This document shows positions 46,583 through 58,591 of a stretch of 64,000 bases of DNA, in pieces. A model generated the notes under the pieces. That model had not been told where the DNA came from, made no database searches, and saw only the letters and a program-made list of their open reading frames with translations. The position numbers and the translations under genes were made by a program. The stretch comes from Lepidurus packardi. Lineage: Eukaryota > Arthropoda > Branchiopoda > Notostraca > Triopsidae. How positions within the stretch are numbered: the first letter of the stretch is position 1; each line of letters starts with the position of its first letter. The stretch is from the NCBI GenBank assembly GCA_023053545.1, contig JAKZAN010000007.1:4340001-4404000 (forward strand), given 5' to 3'.

Positions 46583-47289
46583 ATGGCACTAGTCTTATGC
46601 AGCTTCCAACATAACGTTCCTGTTTTTGTAACCTACGAATCTATTAAGAAAATCAGATCTTAGCGGAAAAAATCTTTCCTCTAGTTCATTTACTCCAGCC
46701 AAAAGTTTGTGCCAAAAATTTTATAAGTTTCAGTAACTGTGATTGAATTACTGCCGTGTTTGACCAACAATGTATTAATGTGTAACCTCATACTCGTCTC
46801 TCTTGTTCGTGTTTTCAAAACAAAAAATGTGTTCTGCAGATGTTACAATTTCAGTAGTTGCTGGAATAATCACATATTTTGATAAAACCAAGAATATGTA
46901 AAAATGAATGTTCGTTTCTCAAAACATACAATATGAAGGTACTTCATATTTAACTTCACACTATCTAGTCTGTTTATTTCGCCCATTTTATTTACAATAA
47001 TCCACGCCTTTAGATTAATTTTTCGTGCTAAAGCGTTCGAGTATAAATTGAGCCAAATTAGCTTATATTGATGCACTTTGGAAGATAAGAGAAAATACGT
47101 AAACTGGCTTACAACTACTTTAAAAAAAATACGTATGCTTATGAAATCTACACCTTGGGATTTGCTTTCTTACTGATTTCCGTTCCCAAAACTCGACTTC
47201 AACAAAGGAAACAAAACGCTCTAAAAGATATAGAAGGAACAGAGGTAACTTCAAAACAAACAAAAAATTCGTGTCAAGGAAGTAGCTGG
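46583..47289. other. Spacer between convergent Harbinger genes
   Basis: AT-rich, no coding signal; the 3' UTRs of both element genes must lie here. Confidence 0.5.
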
Positions 47290-48546
47290 TTAAGCACCAG
47301 CTAGTTCTCTTGCTAAGCGATCTCGCTTCTGCACAGCAGCTCGTGGGTTTACCACACCTGGCGGGCAATCAATTTCTTCATCATTCATTGCAACCGTCTC
47401 ATCACAACTTATGTGATCCTTGCGTTTTTGGCAGAAATTATGCAAAATGCAGCACGCGGTCACAACATATGGTATAAATTTAATTTGAGTATCAACGCGT
47501 AAAAGTTTTCGCCACCGACCTTTCAGTAAACCGAATGCGTGTTCTATCGGAACTCGATGTTGTGAATGTACGAAGTTAAACTTTTTCTGCTGCCTTGTTA
47601 ACACTCCTCCAGGAGGCTTCTTATACGGTACAATTAACCAAGGCATGATAGGATAAGCCGAATCCCCCAAAATGTGGTATATGTTTCCCATCAAGGAAAA
47701 CCTTATTTGAATCGCATATGCCCTGGAGGACAATAGAATGCCCGCACTTCCTATTTAAGTATGAATCCTGTTGATCAGCAGGACAGACGATATTGATGTG
47801 TGATCCGTCTATGGCCCCTAACACATTCGGAAACCCACCGCGACGAAAAAAACCTTGCTCTATGGTATTAATATCCAATTGGGTTTTTGGCCATGCAATG
47901 TGCTCTTGTACAATGATACATAAAAACAAGCATACCCGATGCACACATGAGTGAACCTACAAGCATTTTATAATTTCTTTTATGGGGAAACTGATACACA
48001 TACGGAATATTTTGAAAGTCCAAATACGTTCGCAATTTCTCGCATTGACTCCATATTGGCCAGATACCAAATCGTGACTAGAAGTCCTTTGCGCAATCTA
48101 ATGGGGGGTTTTCCGGGGCGATTCCAGGTCCTACCTTGTAAGCTTTGAGTTTTCAACTCGTGCTCGTGGGGGAAAAATGCCGAAAGGTTTGCATTCCGTG
48201 AAAGCGAATCAAACAGTTCATCAAACGTTGCACGTTCCAGTCGGAAGTGGCTCTTGAACTGCATCTGCGATACAAAAATATTACCGCTGATGCTTGTTGA
48301 ATTTAGTACATATACCGTGGAAAGCTGAGCAATAATGACCTCTTCAAAATTACTAATTCGGGCTTGTATAGTTGGGGAAATTAAAACCGATGAGCTTTGT
48401 ATTAAAGTACTCAAAATATTTACGGACTCTTCATCTTCATGTTCATCAAACAATAACAACACTGGTAACACCATGGCAATATTACTTGTAGATTCCAGAA
48501 GCAACTTAATGCACTGGATTAGTAACAGTTTTATTTTTAATTCCAT
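47290..48546 (-). pseudogene. HARBI1: HARBI1-like DDE transposase, broken
   Basis: DDE nuclease of PIF/Harbinger elements. Exon 1 (48546-48004) and exon 2 (from 47956) join in phase 0 over a 47-nt intron and read RKGLLVTIWYLANMESMREIAN-type N-terminal sequence, then VLGAIDGSHI (first Asp). Near 47700 the text jumps from GICDSNKVFLD straight to the block after MGN, with loss of about 30-40 codons and a frame change. The frame after this holds YHILGDSAYPIMPWLIVPY (second Asp) and VPIEHAFGLLKGRWRKL (Glu), ending at 47290. In the original frame translation stops at 47621. All three catalytic residues survive but cannot be in one protein. The break looks like an internal deletion. Confidence 0.85.
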
Positions 48547-48720
48547 GATAAGCCTTTCAAATAAACCGTGACAATATACCCTACAAAAAAGAACACAGAA
48601 ATCAATAACATATATGTTATGTAAACAGGACTGATGAGCGTAACAAAGGCGTGGTTAAGCTGCGCTTTGCTAAAAGGCCGTTTTTTAATCCCCTTCTGTC
48701 TTTCAACGACGACTTGCCAA

Positions 48721-51700
48721 GTGAAGCTAAATATAACGGCTCTAAGCATAAATTTCGAAAACTTGGAACGACCGCTTGGAACGACACTGTACAACTCAAA
48801 CGCGGCTTAGGTCTCGCTTAAGTCTCCGCCAAGACAAAGACGCCGTCTTCTAGAAGGAAGAAAAAGCTTGATCCGCCAGTTACATTTGGGAACCGTGACT
48901 CCGTGAAGCTGGAAACGAGAATGACAACGATATAGGTGATGACTACGCCATGCTACAAGGATCTGGCTTTTCCGGTGAACTAGAAGATTCGTATTCTTAT
49001 TTGCTGGGGTAAATTCCACGAGGCCATTTGCCAGGCCTAAAAACACCCGGAAACACCTTTAGTGGCAACGAATCCACGACTTCAGCCCGTACCGTCTGTC
49101 AGATTTAAAGTTAAAAGTTTACAAGAAAAAAGACCATATTTCTTTAAAGACAAGCTCATTTTGGAATTCTCTAGATTTCTTTTTTAAAGAAAGAAAAATT
49201 GTGTATGCAAGTGTTGGAGCACTCCTCTCATGCATTTTAAAACGTGTTAGGGAACCCGACATGTAACAAATGGGATTTTTTCGCGGTATTTCTTCGCCAC
49301 AATTCCTAAAAAATGTTTCACGAACTCTTACTTAGTCCAATTTTTTAAGATTATAATAGATAGCTTATGCAGGAAAAGTCATTAAAGGAACTGTCGGTGC
49401 ACCAATCTGCCTTTAAAAAATAAATAAATAAACTTTTCTCTCACGTTTTCAAACCATTAGTCCTATGATATTTATGAAGTTCATTCTCATCATTATTTAG
49501 TGCCTTGGGACATTTAGGAAAGTTTTGCACTGAGCTTGTGTGTAAGATTATAGCAAACGTTCGATTGTTCGGTTATGCTTAAGCGTATAGAATTCTTTCG
49601 CTTGCTTTCTATTCACCTCGCTTTTAGGGCGTAAACAACTTTGCAAACAATATAAACGGGTGAAACGTGACGAGTTAAAAAAACAACCACTTCTTCATAG
49701 CTTGTAAGCGTACCCATGTGATTAGGTTTCATGTAAGGATTAAGGACTATGATGCATGTGGATTGTTAGGATCTCCCACGTGCTCGAGATAAATGGAAAA
49801 GGCAATTGAATTAGACGGGCATAAGACAGAGCGGGTAGAGAGGAACTTACCATACATCCATACAACTCTTCATTGGGAGACAAATTCCCTGATAGATCAA
49901 TGCCTCCAACAAGAGCAGGCCTTTGTAGATCCCGGAGTTCTTGATGGATGAGCAAAGAGCGCACGCATAGGTCAAAGGTACCGAGAGAGGATGAGTTGGA
50001 CTTCCGTGCATACAGATTCCAGTTGTGGTCGGCGTGGTGGCAAGATGAGTTGCCGAGAATGGTCACTCTCATACATTAGTATCGGCCTGGTAACCTTGTG
50101 AGATGTAGAACCGTTATAGGCTCCCTTACGAATAGTAACTTGTAACATTCTTAAGGACGTTTGGAACATACTTCTTCGCAGCTTAACTATTTATAGCAAA
50201 AGCTCTATAGGTTTATTTCGAGAACTCGGAATGTTTAAAGATGAAAGATAGCGAGAGAAAGAGAGAAAAAACCTTCACTCCTTATGTGCTTTAACATGCT
50301 ACACTGAGCACACTTTTTGCTTAAGGATTTACGACTTCAAAGGAGGAGGGCCCATGTTAGACCGCATCTTTTACAAAGTACCAACACTATCAAGGAACCT
50401 ATGAAATGCCAATGCTAAAGGCGACCTACAGTCGTAGAGCAACACGGTGGGACAACATGCAGTACAAACGAATCTTCAAACGAACGCTAATAACGTCTGA
50501 AAATTTGCCTCGTTCCACCTAAGGGAGATGGAACCTTGACGAAAAAGTTAATATTAAGTTTATCTCAGAGGTCAGCTAGTTTCGACCACCACATAAAAAG
50601 AGAGGAGAAAACGTCGAGTATGAGACATGAAGCCAAACGGGTGCGCAAGCGTAAGCTGGAAGACAATACTGCACAGCAAAGACGCTTGCCAGTGTTGTTG
50701 ATAGGATAGGCTTCTCTAGCTACCCCTTGTTTTGATGGCGAATCTCGGCACTAATTGCCCAGTGGTTCACCCTAAACCCCTTTGGGGACATCCTTCACGC
50801 TCGACATGATCATCACCTTCCTTTCCTTATACCCCAAGACCACAACAGCGTCTCAGCCGTCTCTTTAATAGTTCCTCTTTATCACGCCTCAAACCTAGTT
50901 GTGTACTTCCACTATAAGATCCTTTTTTGTCCTCGGTTCAATAGTCTTGTTCGTCGTTCTTAACATGATTTGAGAACTTTCCGACTTTTACTTTTCATTG
51001 TCGTCTCGAAGCGGCGATACGGATTTCTTGCTTTGGGCCGAAGCCAATGAACAGCCAACCAGAATCCATAGCACAACAATGAAAGAAGTAGGCCCAAACA
51101 GGAGCTTGTGGCTGAGGCAGCTGAGGCGCCATTTGATAATCTATTAAGGTTTCCATTGCTGTCGGTTTTCGCTTACGGTACAAAACCAGCAGAATTACTT
51201 TAACAGGCTAGTTTTCTTCTCAATTGCTTCCAGTGGATGAAATCCCACTGTGGTTTCTTCTATTGAGATGTCCAATCTATTCCGGCTTTACTCGAGTTAT
51301 TATTGCAACAATCCCCTTGAAAAAGCTTACATCTGTCCTTTTGCTTCCCTGGTTGCTTCCTCAGCGGGGTATTGTTGCCATAGGCAACCTCTGCTATTCT
51401 TGTTGTAAAAGCAGGGAAATTGGGATTTAGCACAACGAAGAAAAATCCAAGAAGAGGCTCAGAATTGCTTGGGTACGTTATTATCCCCACAAGCAAGCTC
51501 TTGAGTTCCCTATCTCAGTCCGCAAAAGTTGTTATACGAAGGAAATAAAGTTGCCGGCATACCGGCAGCTCATTTTTTTGTCCTGTAGCAAAGGGTTCTT
51601 AGTTGCAAGTGAGGGTCATGAGACTTCTGAGAATTGGACACGTTGGAGCGAAACTCGAAACCAAATGAACCCCTCCGCTTGTTTTAGTCTAGAGTCAAGG

Positions 51701-53194
51701 GATCGACAAGGGAAAACACCTCTATTTTGAACAGTAAGTTCAAGCGAGCATTCTAAGCTAACTAACTGGGGAAAAGTAGAGCTGTTAGCTAAATTAGCTC
51801 AAAACCTAGAAAAGGGACGAACGTGTGGCTAGACAGTCAGAATCCCTTAAGAAACATCATTAATGACAAGTTAGTTTCCAAAGACTCTTGTTCGAAAACT
51901 TTTTGTCCGTGTCTTCTAATGCGTCTCACCAGGGCAGTCTCGCTTTCTAAAACAAATATTTCGGGAGTCTTTCCAAAAATCCCTGCATACCTTGCAAAAC
52001 TTGCCCAACTTCTTAACACCAAGAGGGCTAAAACTGCCTGACCGTCCTAAATAGAAATACAGTGAAAACCTTAGCACGAAAAACCTGTTAACACAAAATG
52101 GTATTCCGGTCCGGACAAAACGCTATGTAATTTCATACATTTGTTTCCTTTTCACACGCAACAAAAACCACCTAACATGAATAAAAAATCGCGTCTCGGA
52201 GGAACGACAAGATAGTTTTGTTGCGAAAACTTATTTTTGGACGACAAACTACTTTTGTCTTCTTAAGAACCGTCTCCCCTGCCAATAGGAAGGATTGTAG
52301 AGCCTAAGCAACATCCCTGACTTAAGTTCAAATGTTTGTCCTTCTCGCCCCAACAGTCTGTGGGCAGTCAAAATATTTAATTTTTATTTACAGTCTGTTA
52401 AAATGCTTCAAAATGTATTATTTGTGCTTTAAAATGTATAGACTGTCCATGCATGAGTATAAACTTAATTACTAACTCTGTTATCACGACAGTTTTTTTT
52501 ATTAACTAGTTTTTGCATATATCTGTTATAGCACGAATTCCTTTTAATACAAAAAAATATTTCGGTCCCTTCGATTTCGTCTTAAGCGGTTTTCACTGGG
52601 CTTCCTTGCTGAATTACTGTTGTATAACTTAACTGTACGGTACATCGATACAGTTCGTAGAATTGTTCGATTTCTTGGGGGACTTTCGGTACGCTATATT
52701 ACTAAACCAAGAATAAAACATTGCTTCACATTCCTTTCCGATCCACTATAACGCATGGGTTGATAGAGAAAAAAAATTATAAACTTTGGCGACAATAGTT
52801 ACCTAATCGACTTAAACCAATGGTATTTGACTGTCTTTGCCTTGTAACACTATATCCATGTTATGTATCAGCCCTTTGAAAGCCCAGTTTACACCTCCAT
52901 CAATGTAGAAGTATAGAGAATAGGCTTGTTTCTTTGAAAATCAATAATACGAATATGTTTGGGTCTTTTCTAACAGGTGTGCGTGTGTATATAGTGATGC
53001 GGTAACACAAAATGTGTTATCGGCTGGGTTTCTCCGTTACCATAAATAGCTGCGCCCCAGGACGCACACTGGAAATAGAGCAAGAGCAAATACTGGGACA
53101 CTCAATGATATCCGTAGTCGTCCTATCTTAAGAAGCAAATTCATATCTTGGATAAAAAAAAGCGAAAGCCATCGGGCCATTATCGCATGCGAAA
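48721..53194. other. Intergenic stretch upstream of the CAPA receptor
   Basis: No supportable gene. A minus-strand frame around 49855-50072 ends at a good GTAAGT donor, but a partner exon and family could not be established. TATATAG at 52988-52994 could be a TATA box for the receptor; I saw no clear initiator. Confidence 0.4.
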
Positions 53195-56100
53195 ATGGGC
53201 TATAACTCAAGTAGAAACTGCCTGGATATGTTTTACCCCATTGAGGGTTTGACGGAGGAAAGTGGAATGCCAATTTACAATGCTACGAAGCTGGACTTGT
53301 ACTTGGAGTGCGAAATGGGTGCACGGCGATTATCTCTGGAGACTCTCATTCCTCTGACACTAATTTACGTGCTGCTCTTCGTTTCGGGTATAATTGGAAA
53401 CCTAGCCGTGTGTGCTGTCATCGTGCGGAATCAAACCATGCACACGTCCACAAATTACTATCTGTTCTCTATGGCTGTGTCCGACCTTACCTTCCTACTT
53501 TTAGGTAAAACATGTTTCAAACAGCTCTCATTCCTTTACAAATTGCCTCCAATTACGCTCCTAATCCTACCCCAAGGAACCTTACAACCTAATCCTTCCC
53601 CAATATGACCTTGCCTTGCAACAAACCAGGAAAGAAGATAAAAAATTTGTCAAGTACTTACTGATTCACTCAACCAAATTTACTTTACAGGACTACCGAA
53701 CGAGTTAAGTACAATTTGGCAAGCATACCCTTGGTTAATGGGGGAAGCAACCTGCAAAATACGGTCGCTGGTTTCCGAAATGTAAGTATGCAACATATTC
53801 AGTAAAAGAAACTTCAAAGTTCTGCACTTTTGAAAAGGCTATACATATTAGGTTATCTTAATTATAATTAGACCTGCACGTCTTTTCAAGGTACTGTAAC
53901 ACTAGAAGGTATTCAATATTGTTTGCTCCTTGAATAGACTTGCAAGGTTTTCTTTTCGAGTTTTTCCGACAAACAAACAACAGAAGCTTAACATGTGACG
54001 TGCAAAGATAGAGAAGGGGCGGAAGACCAAGAGCTCATTGGCAGTAACTCTCCTGAACACCCAAAAGCATCAGCTTTCATACGTAAACATATTCTTGCAC
54101 TAGCGGTAAACCAACTGCATCAAATTTCATGACTATTTACGTCTATACTTACACGTCAGTACGCGACTCCAGGTTAAAATAAAAAAAATCAAGCGACAAC
54201 CTATTTTCAGATTGAATCTTACTCACTCTTACAGTCTGGTTCACGTATTCTTTCGCTTGTTCACCAATTGATTAGTAAGAACAGTAATAATAACAATCAC
54301 ACCCAGAAAATTGAAAAATAGCAAGAAGTCTTCCTTCTGAAGCTCTAGTTAAATTAACAAGGAAAACATGGACGTTTGGAAGAGGAACAAAAACAAGAAA
54401 ACAACAGAAAACCAAAACCTAATTTCCTTTAATTATTTTCTTCTTTCAGGACGTCGTATTCGTCGGTGCTGACGATAGTCGCTTTTTCCTTAGAGCGTTA
54501 TTTAGCTATTTGTCACCCACTATACGCTTACAGCATGGCCAGGTTGGGTCGCGCCATAAAGATTATTGCGTTGGTGTGGCTAATTGCCTTCGTCAGCGCC
54601 GTTCCATTTGCCGTCTACTCGAGAATAATCTATTCCAATATAATGCTTCCGAATACAAATCAAACAGTCGATATTGCGGAATCTGCTTTCTGTAGCGTGG
54701 ACATGCCGCAAATCGGTGACTGGCCCTTATTCCAAATCGCCACTTTCGTCTTCTTTATAGCGCCTATGATAATCCTCAGCTTCCTGTACGCACTCATGGG
54801 ACTAAGAATTCGCCAAACCACTACGCTAGGTCGCGCCCTCGAAAGCGGAGTTCATGGGGACAGTCGACAGAATGCTGCCCGACGTAACATTCTCCGAATG
54901 CTCGGTATATTTTAACTTCTGCTTCCGAGAGAAACGCCGAGAAAATACAACATGTTTATTTTTCTCTTGTTTTTATAGCGGCCGTTGTGGTGGCGTTTTT
55001 CGTCTGCTGGGCGCCATTTCACTCCCAAAGACTCCTATACGTCTATCAGCAACACTTCAAGTTCGCATCCGATAAGGACGTTGAGCATTTTCGTGTCATT
55101 AACCAGTATTTACTGATAATTTCGGGTTGCTTGTACTACTTCGCGGCCACAATCAATCCCATTCTCTACAACGTAATGTCGGTGCGGTATCGGGAGGCCT
55201 TCAAGGAAACCCTTTGTGGAGAAAAGTCTAAATACGGATACGGATCTAGTTTTCAACGAACGGCTTCAGAGAGGTATCCACACAATTTTATTTCTTTTTC
55301 ACTAAAAAGAAAACATGGGTAGTACTGAAGCTTATTACTTGCTTAGACTATCAATTGGATCGAGAGGCAGCACAAGTATGGCAATACGTGCTCGGAGCGA
55401 TTCTCAAAATCTGCCCATTGGATTAACTGCAGCTCATAACGTCAACGCTTTCAATAGTCATGGTCATGAGGCTTTGGTGATGGAGTTGCCCCAGCTTTCG
55501 AGTTCAAACCTGAAAGAATCTCGACGGAATGCGCAAAATTCAGCTTGGCGTTCAAACGCGGTCTTGGCAATGCTCCGACCGAATTCGTTGATGAAAAATT
55601 GCCCCGAGTCTCCTGAATCATTGAAAAATCATCAAGACGACAGCACCGTGGGCTCCAACGAAAACATCATGACAGCTTCAGCAGCGTTAACTTTGTTAAA
55701 CCAGAAAAATATGGGTGGAAATCCCGTACCCAAATCGATTATCAAGACTGAAAAAAGTGCAGACCAAAACCGGCGCCGGACTAACGAATGGCGGACGTTG
55801 CCGACTGCCTCTCCTTCGAATTTTACAGTAGCGAAGAAGAGTAACGGTGGGAGCTTGCGAGCGGGTTGCTCACCATCTTGTTTAGCGTCTAGCCAAGTTA
55901 TAAGGCAATTAAGTGATAATAAGGGTTGCAGTGAGACCGGTTGCTCAATGACGGCCCAGGACAGCGCGAGCCGCGGAGCTAAGGATTATAACAAAGTTAA
56001 CTTTAATACGACAGCTCTGTCTGAATCGTCCTGCTCGACGAGTTTAGAATCAGAAGTCGTTCCTTTAACCTCATCGTTACACCATGAAACTACCTTTTAA
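53195..56100 (+). CDS. CapaR: CAPA/periviscerokinin-type neuropeptide receptor (class A GPCR)
   Basis: Receptor for CAPA-type peptides, related to vertebrate neuromedin U receptors; in insects it controls renal fluid secretion through Gq/calcium. Exons: 53195-53504, 53691-53781, 54450-54904, 54979-55273, 55347-56100, phases consistent, 634 aa. Seen: N-glycosylation sites NSS and NAT in the N-terminus; TM1 [14 protein letters not shown]2 [17 protein letters not shown]1 [18 protein letters not shown]3 Cys then [16 protein letters not shown] (DRY variant ERY); ECL2 Cys in [14 protein letters not shown] in ICL3; TM6 [19 protein letters not shown]7 NPILYNVMS (NPxxY); [12 protein letters not shown] helix 8. 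Closer to insect CAPA receptors than to pyrokinin receptors by IRQT, HPLYAY and FKETLCG. The C-terminal tail of about 270 residues is Ser/Asn-rich and unusually long. Confidence 0.93.
53505..54449. other. Introns 1 and 2 of the CAPA receptor
   Basis: Intron 1 is 53505-53690. The short exon 53691-53781 follows, then the 668-bp intron 53782-54449. Nothing else recognised. Confidence 0.6.
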
Positions 56101-56233
56101 CCTTTAACTTTGGGAAATACGTCTCTAAACAATGAAATTGTACATAAGTTTCTTCAATCTAACAAAACTGGTCCGGTAAGGTCGAATAAGTGCAGCAAAG
56201 CCTTTTTGTATAAAACAGATAATTGACCATTTC

Positions 56234-56239
56234 AATAAA
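56234..56239 (+). promoter_or_regulatory. Polyadenylation signal for CAPA receptor
   Basis: AATAAA lies 134 bases after the receptor stop and only 27 bases before the left end of the ISL2EU-like transposon, so the mobile element sits immediately at the 3' end of this gene. Confidence 0.6.
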
Positions 56240-56458
56240 GAAATTATTTGCAAACATCATGTAACTATAGAGAACTTGCCAAATTCGCCCTCTATCGACT
56301 AAAACGTGCGAAATCCGCCATTAGACGCGATTTTCTGGAAGGTAAACAAACAAATAGGACCAACACAATCTTGCCTCAAATTGGTAATTTACGTGCTTAT
56401 TTATCTTAATATAAGTTTCTTATGAACTAGTTTAGATAATTAAACAAAAACAACTGAA

Positions 56459-58484
56459 ATGCCGAGCTGTTGTGTTCATTCCTGCACGGAAGAAACAGGA
56501 AAATCTTACAAATTGAGTGATGGACCGAAAATATCTTTCCACAAGTTACCGAAGGAACCAACGTTATTAAAGCAATTAACATCCCGTATTAAGCGAGATC
56601 TTGGGCTAAACATAAAAGTAAATGAACGTGTTTGCCTTCTTTTTGTTTATTTTTAAAACGTTGGATTTTACTGTCGAACAGGTTACCAAAAACACTGTTA
56701 TTTGTTCGAAACATTACAACACCGAGGATTTCTACTGTTGCGACCCTCCATCGGGAAGACGTCAGCTGAAACCTGGTGTTCTACCGTCTGTATTCGAATT
56801 TAAACCTAAGCCGAAACAAAGGAAACCTCGCAAAGAACACAAATCACCAGCGAAAACTTTTACTCCTGATCAAGAGGAAGCTGCCAACATTATTGAAGAA
56901 AACAAACTTTCGGCGAGCAAACCTGTGTTTGAATCCCAACCGTCCAGCGAACTGTTACAGATTCAATCTCCGCATTTACATTCGGAGCCTGCCGAAACTC
57001 AACTTTACACCCCAAATGAAGCTCTAAACGGACAAAGTCTGGTCACTTTATCCTCGGACGAACCAATCTGCAACTCACCACAAATAGCAAACGAGTCTCA
57101 AAATACGGAACATCAGCACGTGGCACGTACAGAACGGGAACAGGAGTTATCAAGCATAAATGTCACCTGTGTTCCAGATGAAGCTCACAATTTTGAAGAA
57201 CAATGCGACTTATTGGCTTACGAATCAGGCATTGACTTGCCACAAACAGCTAGCGTTCAAGAAAAGAGGCAACCCTTACAAACAGTTGAAGAGCTTCTTT
57301 CGAAACTGGAAAATATTGAAAAAGAGAAGTATGAATTGCTGTACAGTCTTGAAAAGGAGAAGCAAAAGAGGAAATTAGCTGAAACTGAAACTGCGGCGTT
57401 GAAGGTCTCGCTTGAGGAATCACAGCGAGCACTAAAATCGTCCCGCGACGAAGTACAACAACTTAAGAACAGTAAGATGTCATTCGACAGTATCCGTAAG
57501 AACCCCACCTTGATGAAACTCTACACGGGTATGGAGACCGAGGATGAGTTTTGTGCCTTATATCGCTACTTGGACCCAGGAGATAATTGCGAAAATATTA
57601 TACAATGGCGCGGACCTGTTAGTACCAACTTGAATGCACTACCGACAAGACGAGGGCGACCACAAAAATTGAAAGCCGTCGACCAATTTTTGATGGTGTT
57701 ATGTCGACTGCGATTGAATCTTCTGGAGCTAGATTTAGCACACAGATTTCAAGTCAGCGTTTCCACGGTCAGCAGAATATTCGCTAGTTGGAGCAATTTT
57801 ATGTATTTCCGACTTGGATGCTTACAGCTGTGGCCCTCCAAGGAGTACATAACAGAAACAATGCCAGAGGATTTTCAAGAAAAGTACCCATCTACAAGGG
57901 TCATCATCGACTGTACGGAGCTTAAGTGCGAAAGTCCTGGTTCCTTTATGCTGAAAACGGGCCTCTATTCTCACTACAAGGGGACACATACCTTTAAAGG
58001 TCTTATTGGTATTGCCCCAAATGGTTTTGTCACATTTGTTTCTGCACTTTATTCTGGATCCATTAGCGATGAGGAAATCACGAGGCGTTGTGGAATTTTA
58101 AACCAGGCTTATGAAGATGGAGATTCAATAATGGCAGACAAGGGATTTAATATCAAAAAGATGCTGCCAAATGGTGTCTCCCTCAATATTCCCCCGTTTA
58201 AGCGTGGGGACCGCCAGTTTAGCAGGGAAGAAGTTCAAGCGACACAGGAAATTGCTTCTCTTAGAGTGCACGTCGAAAGACGAATTGCGAGGATAAAGAG
58301 CTATAGAATTCTCTCGCAAGTTATTCCACACTCTTTAAGAAGTCTTGCTAATCAAATTTGGACTGTATGTGTTATTTTGTCAAATTTCCAAACTCCCATT
58401 ATTAATGCAACTGTAGAAGACCCTCTCGAGCCCGTGATGTATATTTCCGAAGAGAGTTGTAATGACTCGGATTCTGATTCTTGA
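56459..58484 (+). CDS. THAP-domain DDE transposase of ISL2EU-like element
   Basis: Exons 56459-56617 and 56682-58484, joined in phase 0 across a 64-nt intron inside the THAP domain, giving 653 aa. The THAP C2CH zinc finger is made by CCVHSC at the start and CSKHY after the intron, with the LKPGVLPSVF (AVPTIF-like) box at about residue 90. Residues ~100-250 are polar and disordered, then a coiled coil (about 255-335). A helix-turn-helix region (DLAHRFQVSVSTVSRIFASW) precedes the DDE_Tnp_4-type nuclease: VIIDCTEL (Asp), MADKGFNI (Asp), HVERRIARIK (Glu). No stops or frameshifts, so it may be active. The acidic SNDSDSDS-like end is unusual. It would cut and join the element ends. Confidence 0.9.
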
Positions 58485-58591
58485 ACTATGTGAATTAAAT
58501 TCACCATTTATTTCTAGCAAACTTGACTTTATTTTACAAACTTGTAATAGACTTCGGTGTTTACGTACTAGCAATTTCTTATAAATATGAC

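Larger units (their letters stand above)
45292..48720. mobile_element. PIF/Harbinger-like DNA transposon, disabled
   Basis: Two convergent genes of Harbinger type: a DNA-binding accessory protein (plus, 45449-46582) and a HARBI1-like DDE transposase (minus, 48546-47290). The likely ends are the palindromic GCCAAGTCGTCGTT / AACGACGACTTGGC at 45292-45320 and CAACGACGACTTGCCAA at 48704-48720, which are inverted relative to each other. Exact boundaries and a 3-bp target duplication could not be fixed by eye. The transposase is frameshifted, so this copy is non-autonomous. Confidence 0.75.

Noticed and set aside
49855-50072. Minus-strand coding exon ending at a GTAAGT donor
   Set aside because: The donor is good, but no family is recognisable, an in-frame stop lies just upstream, and joining to the nearest acceptor (about 49037) gives only a short unrelated tail.
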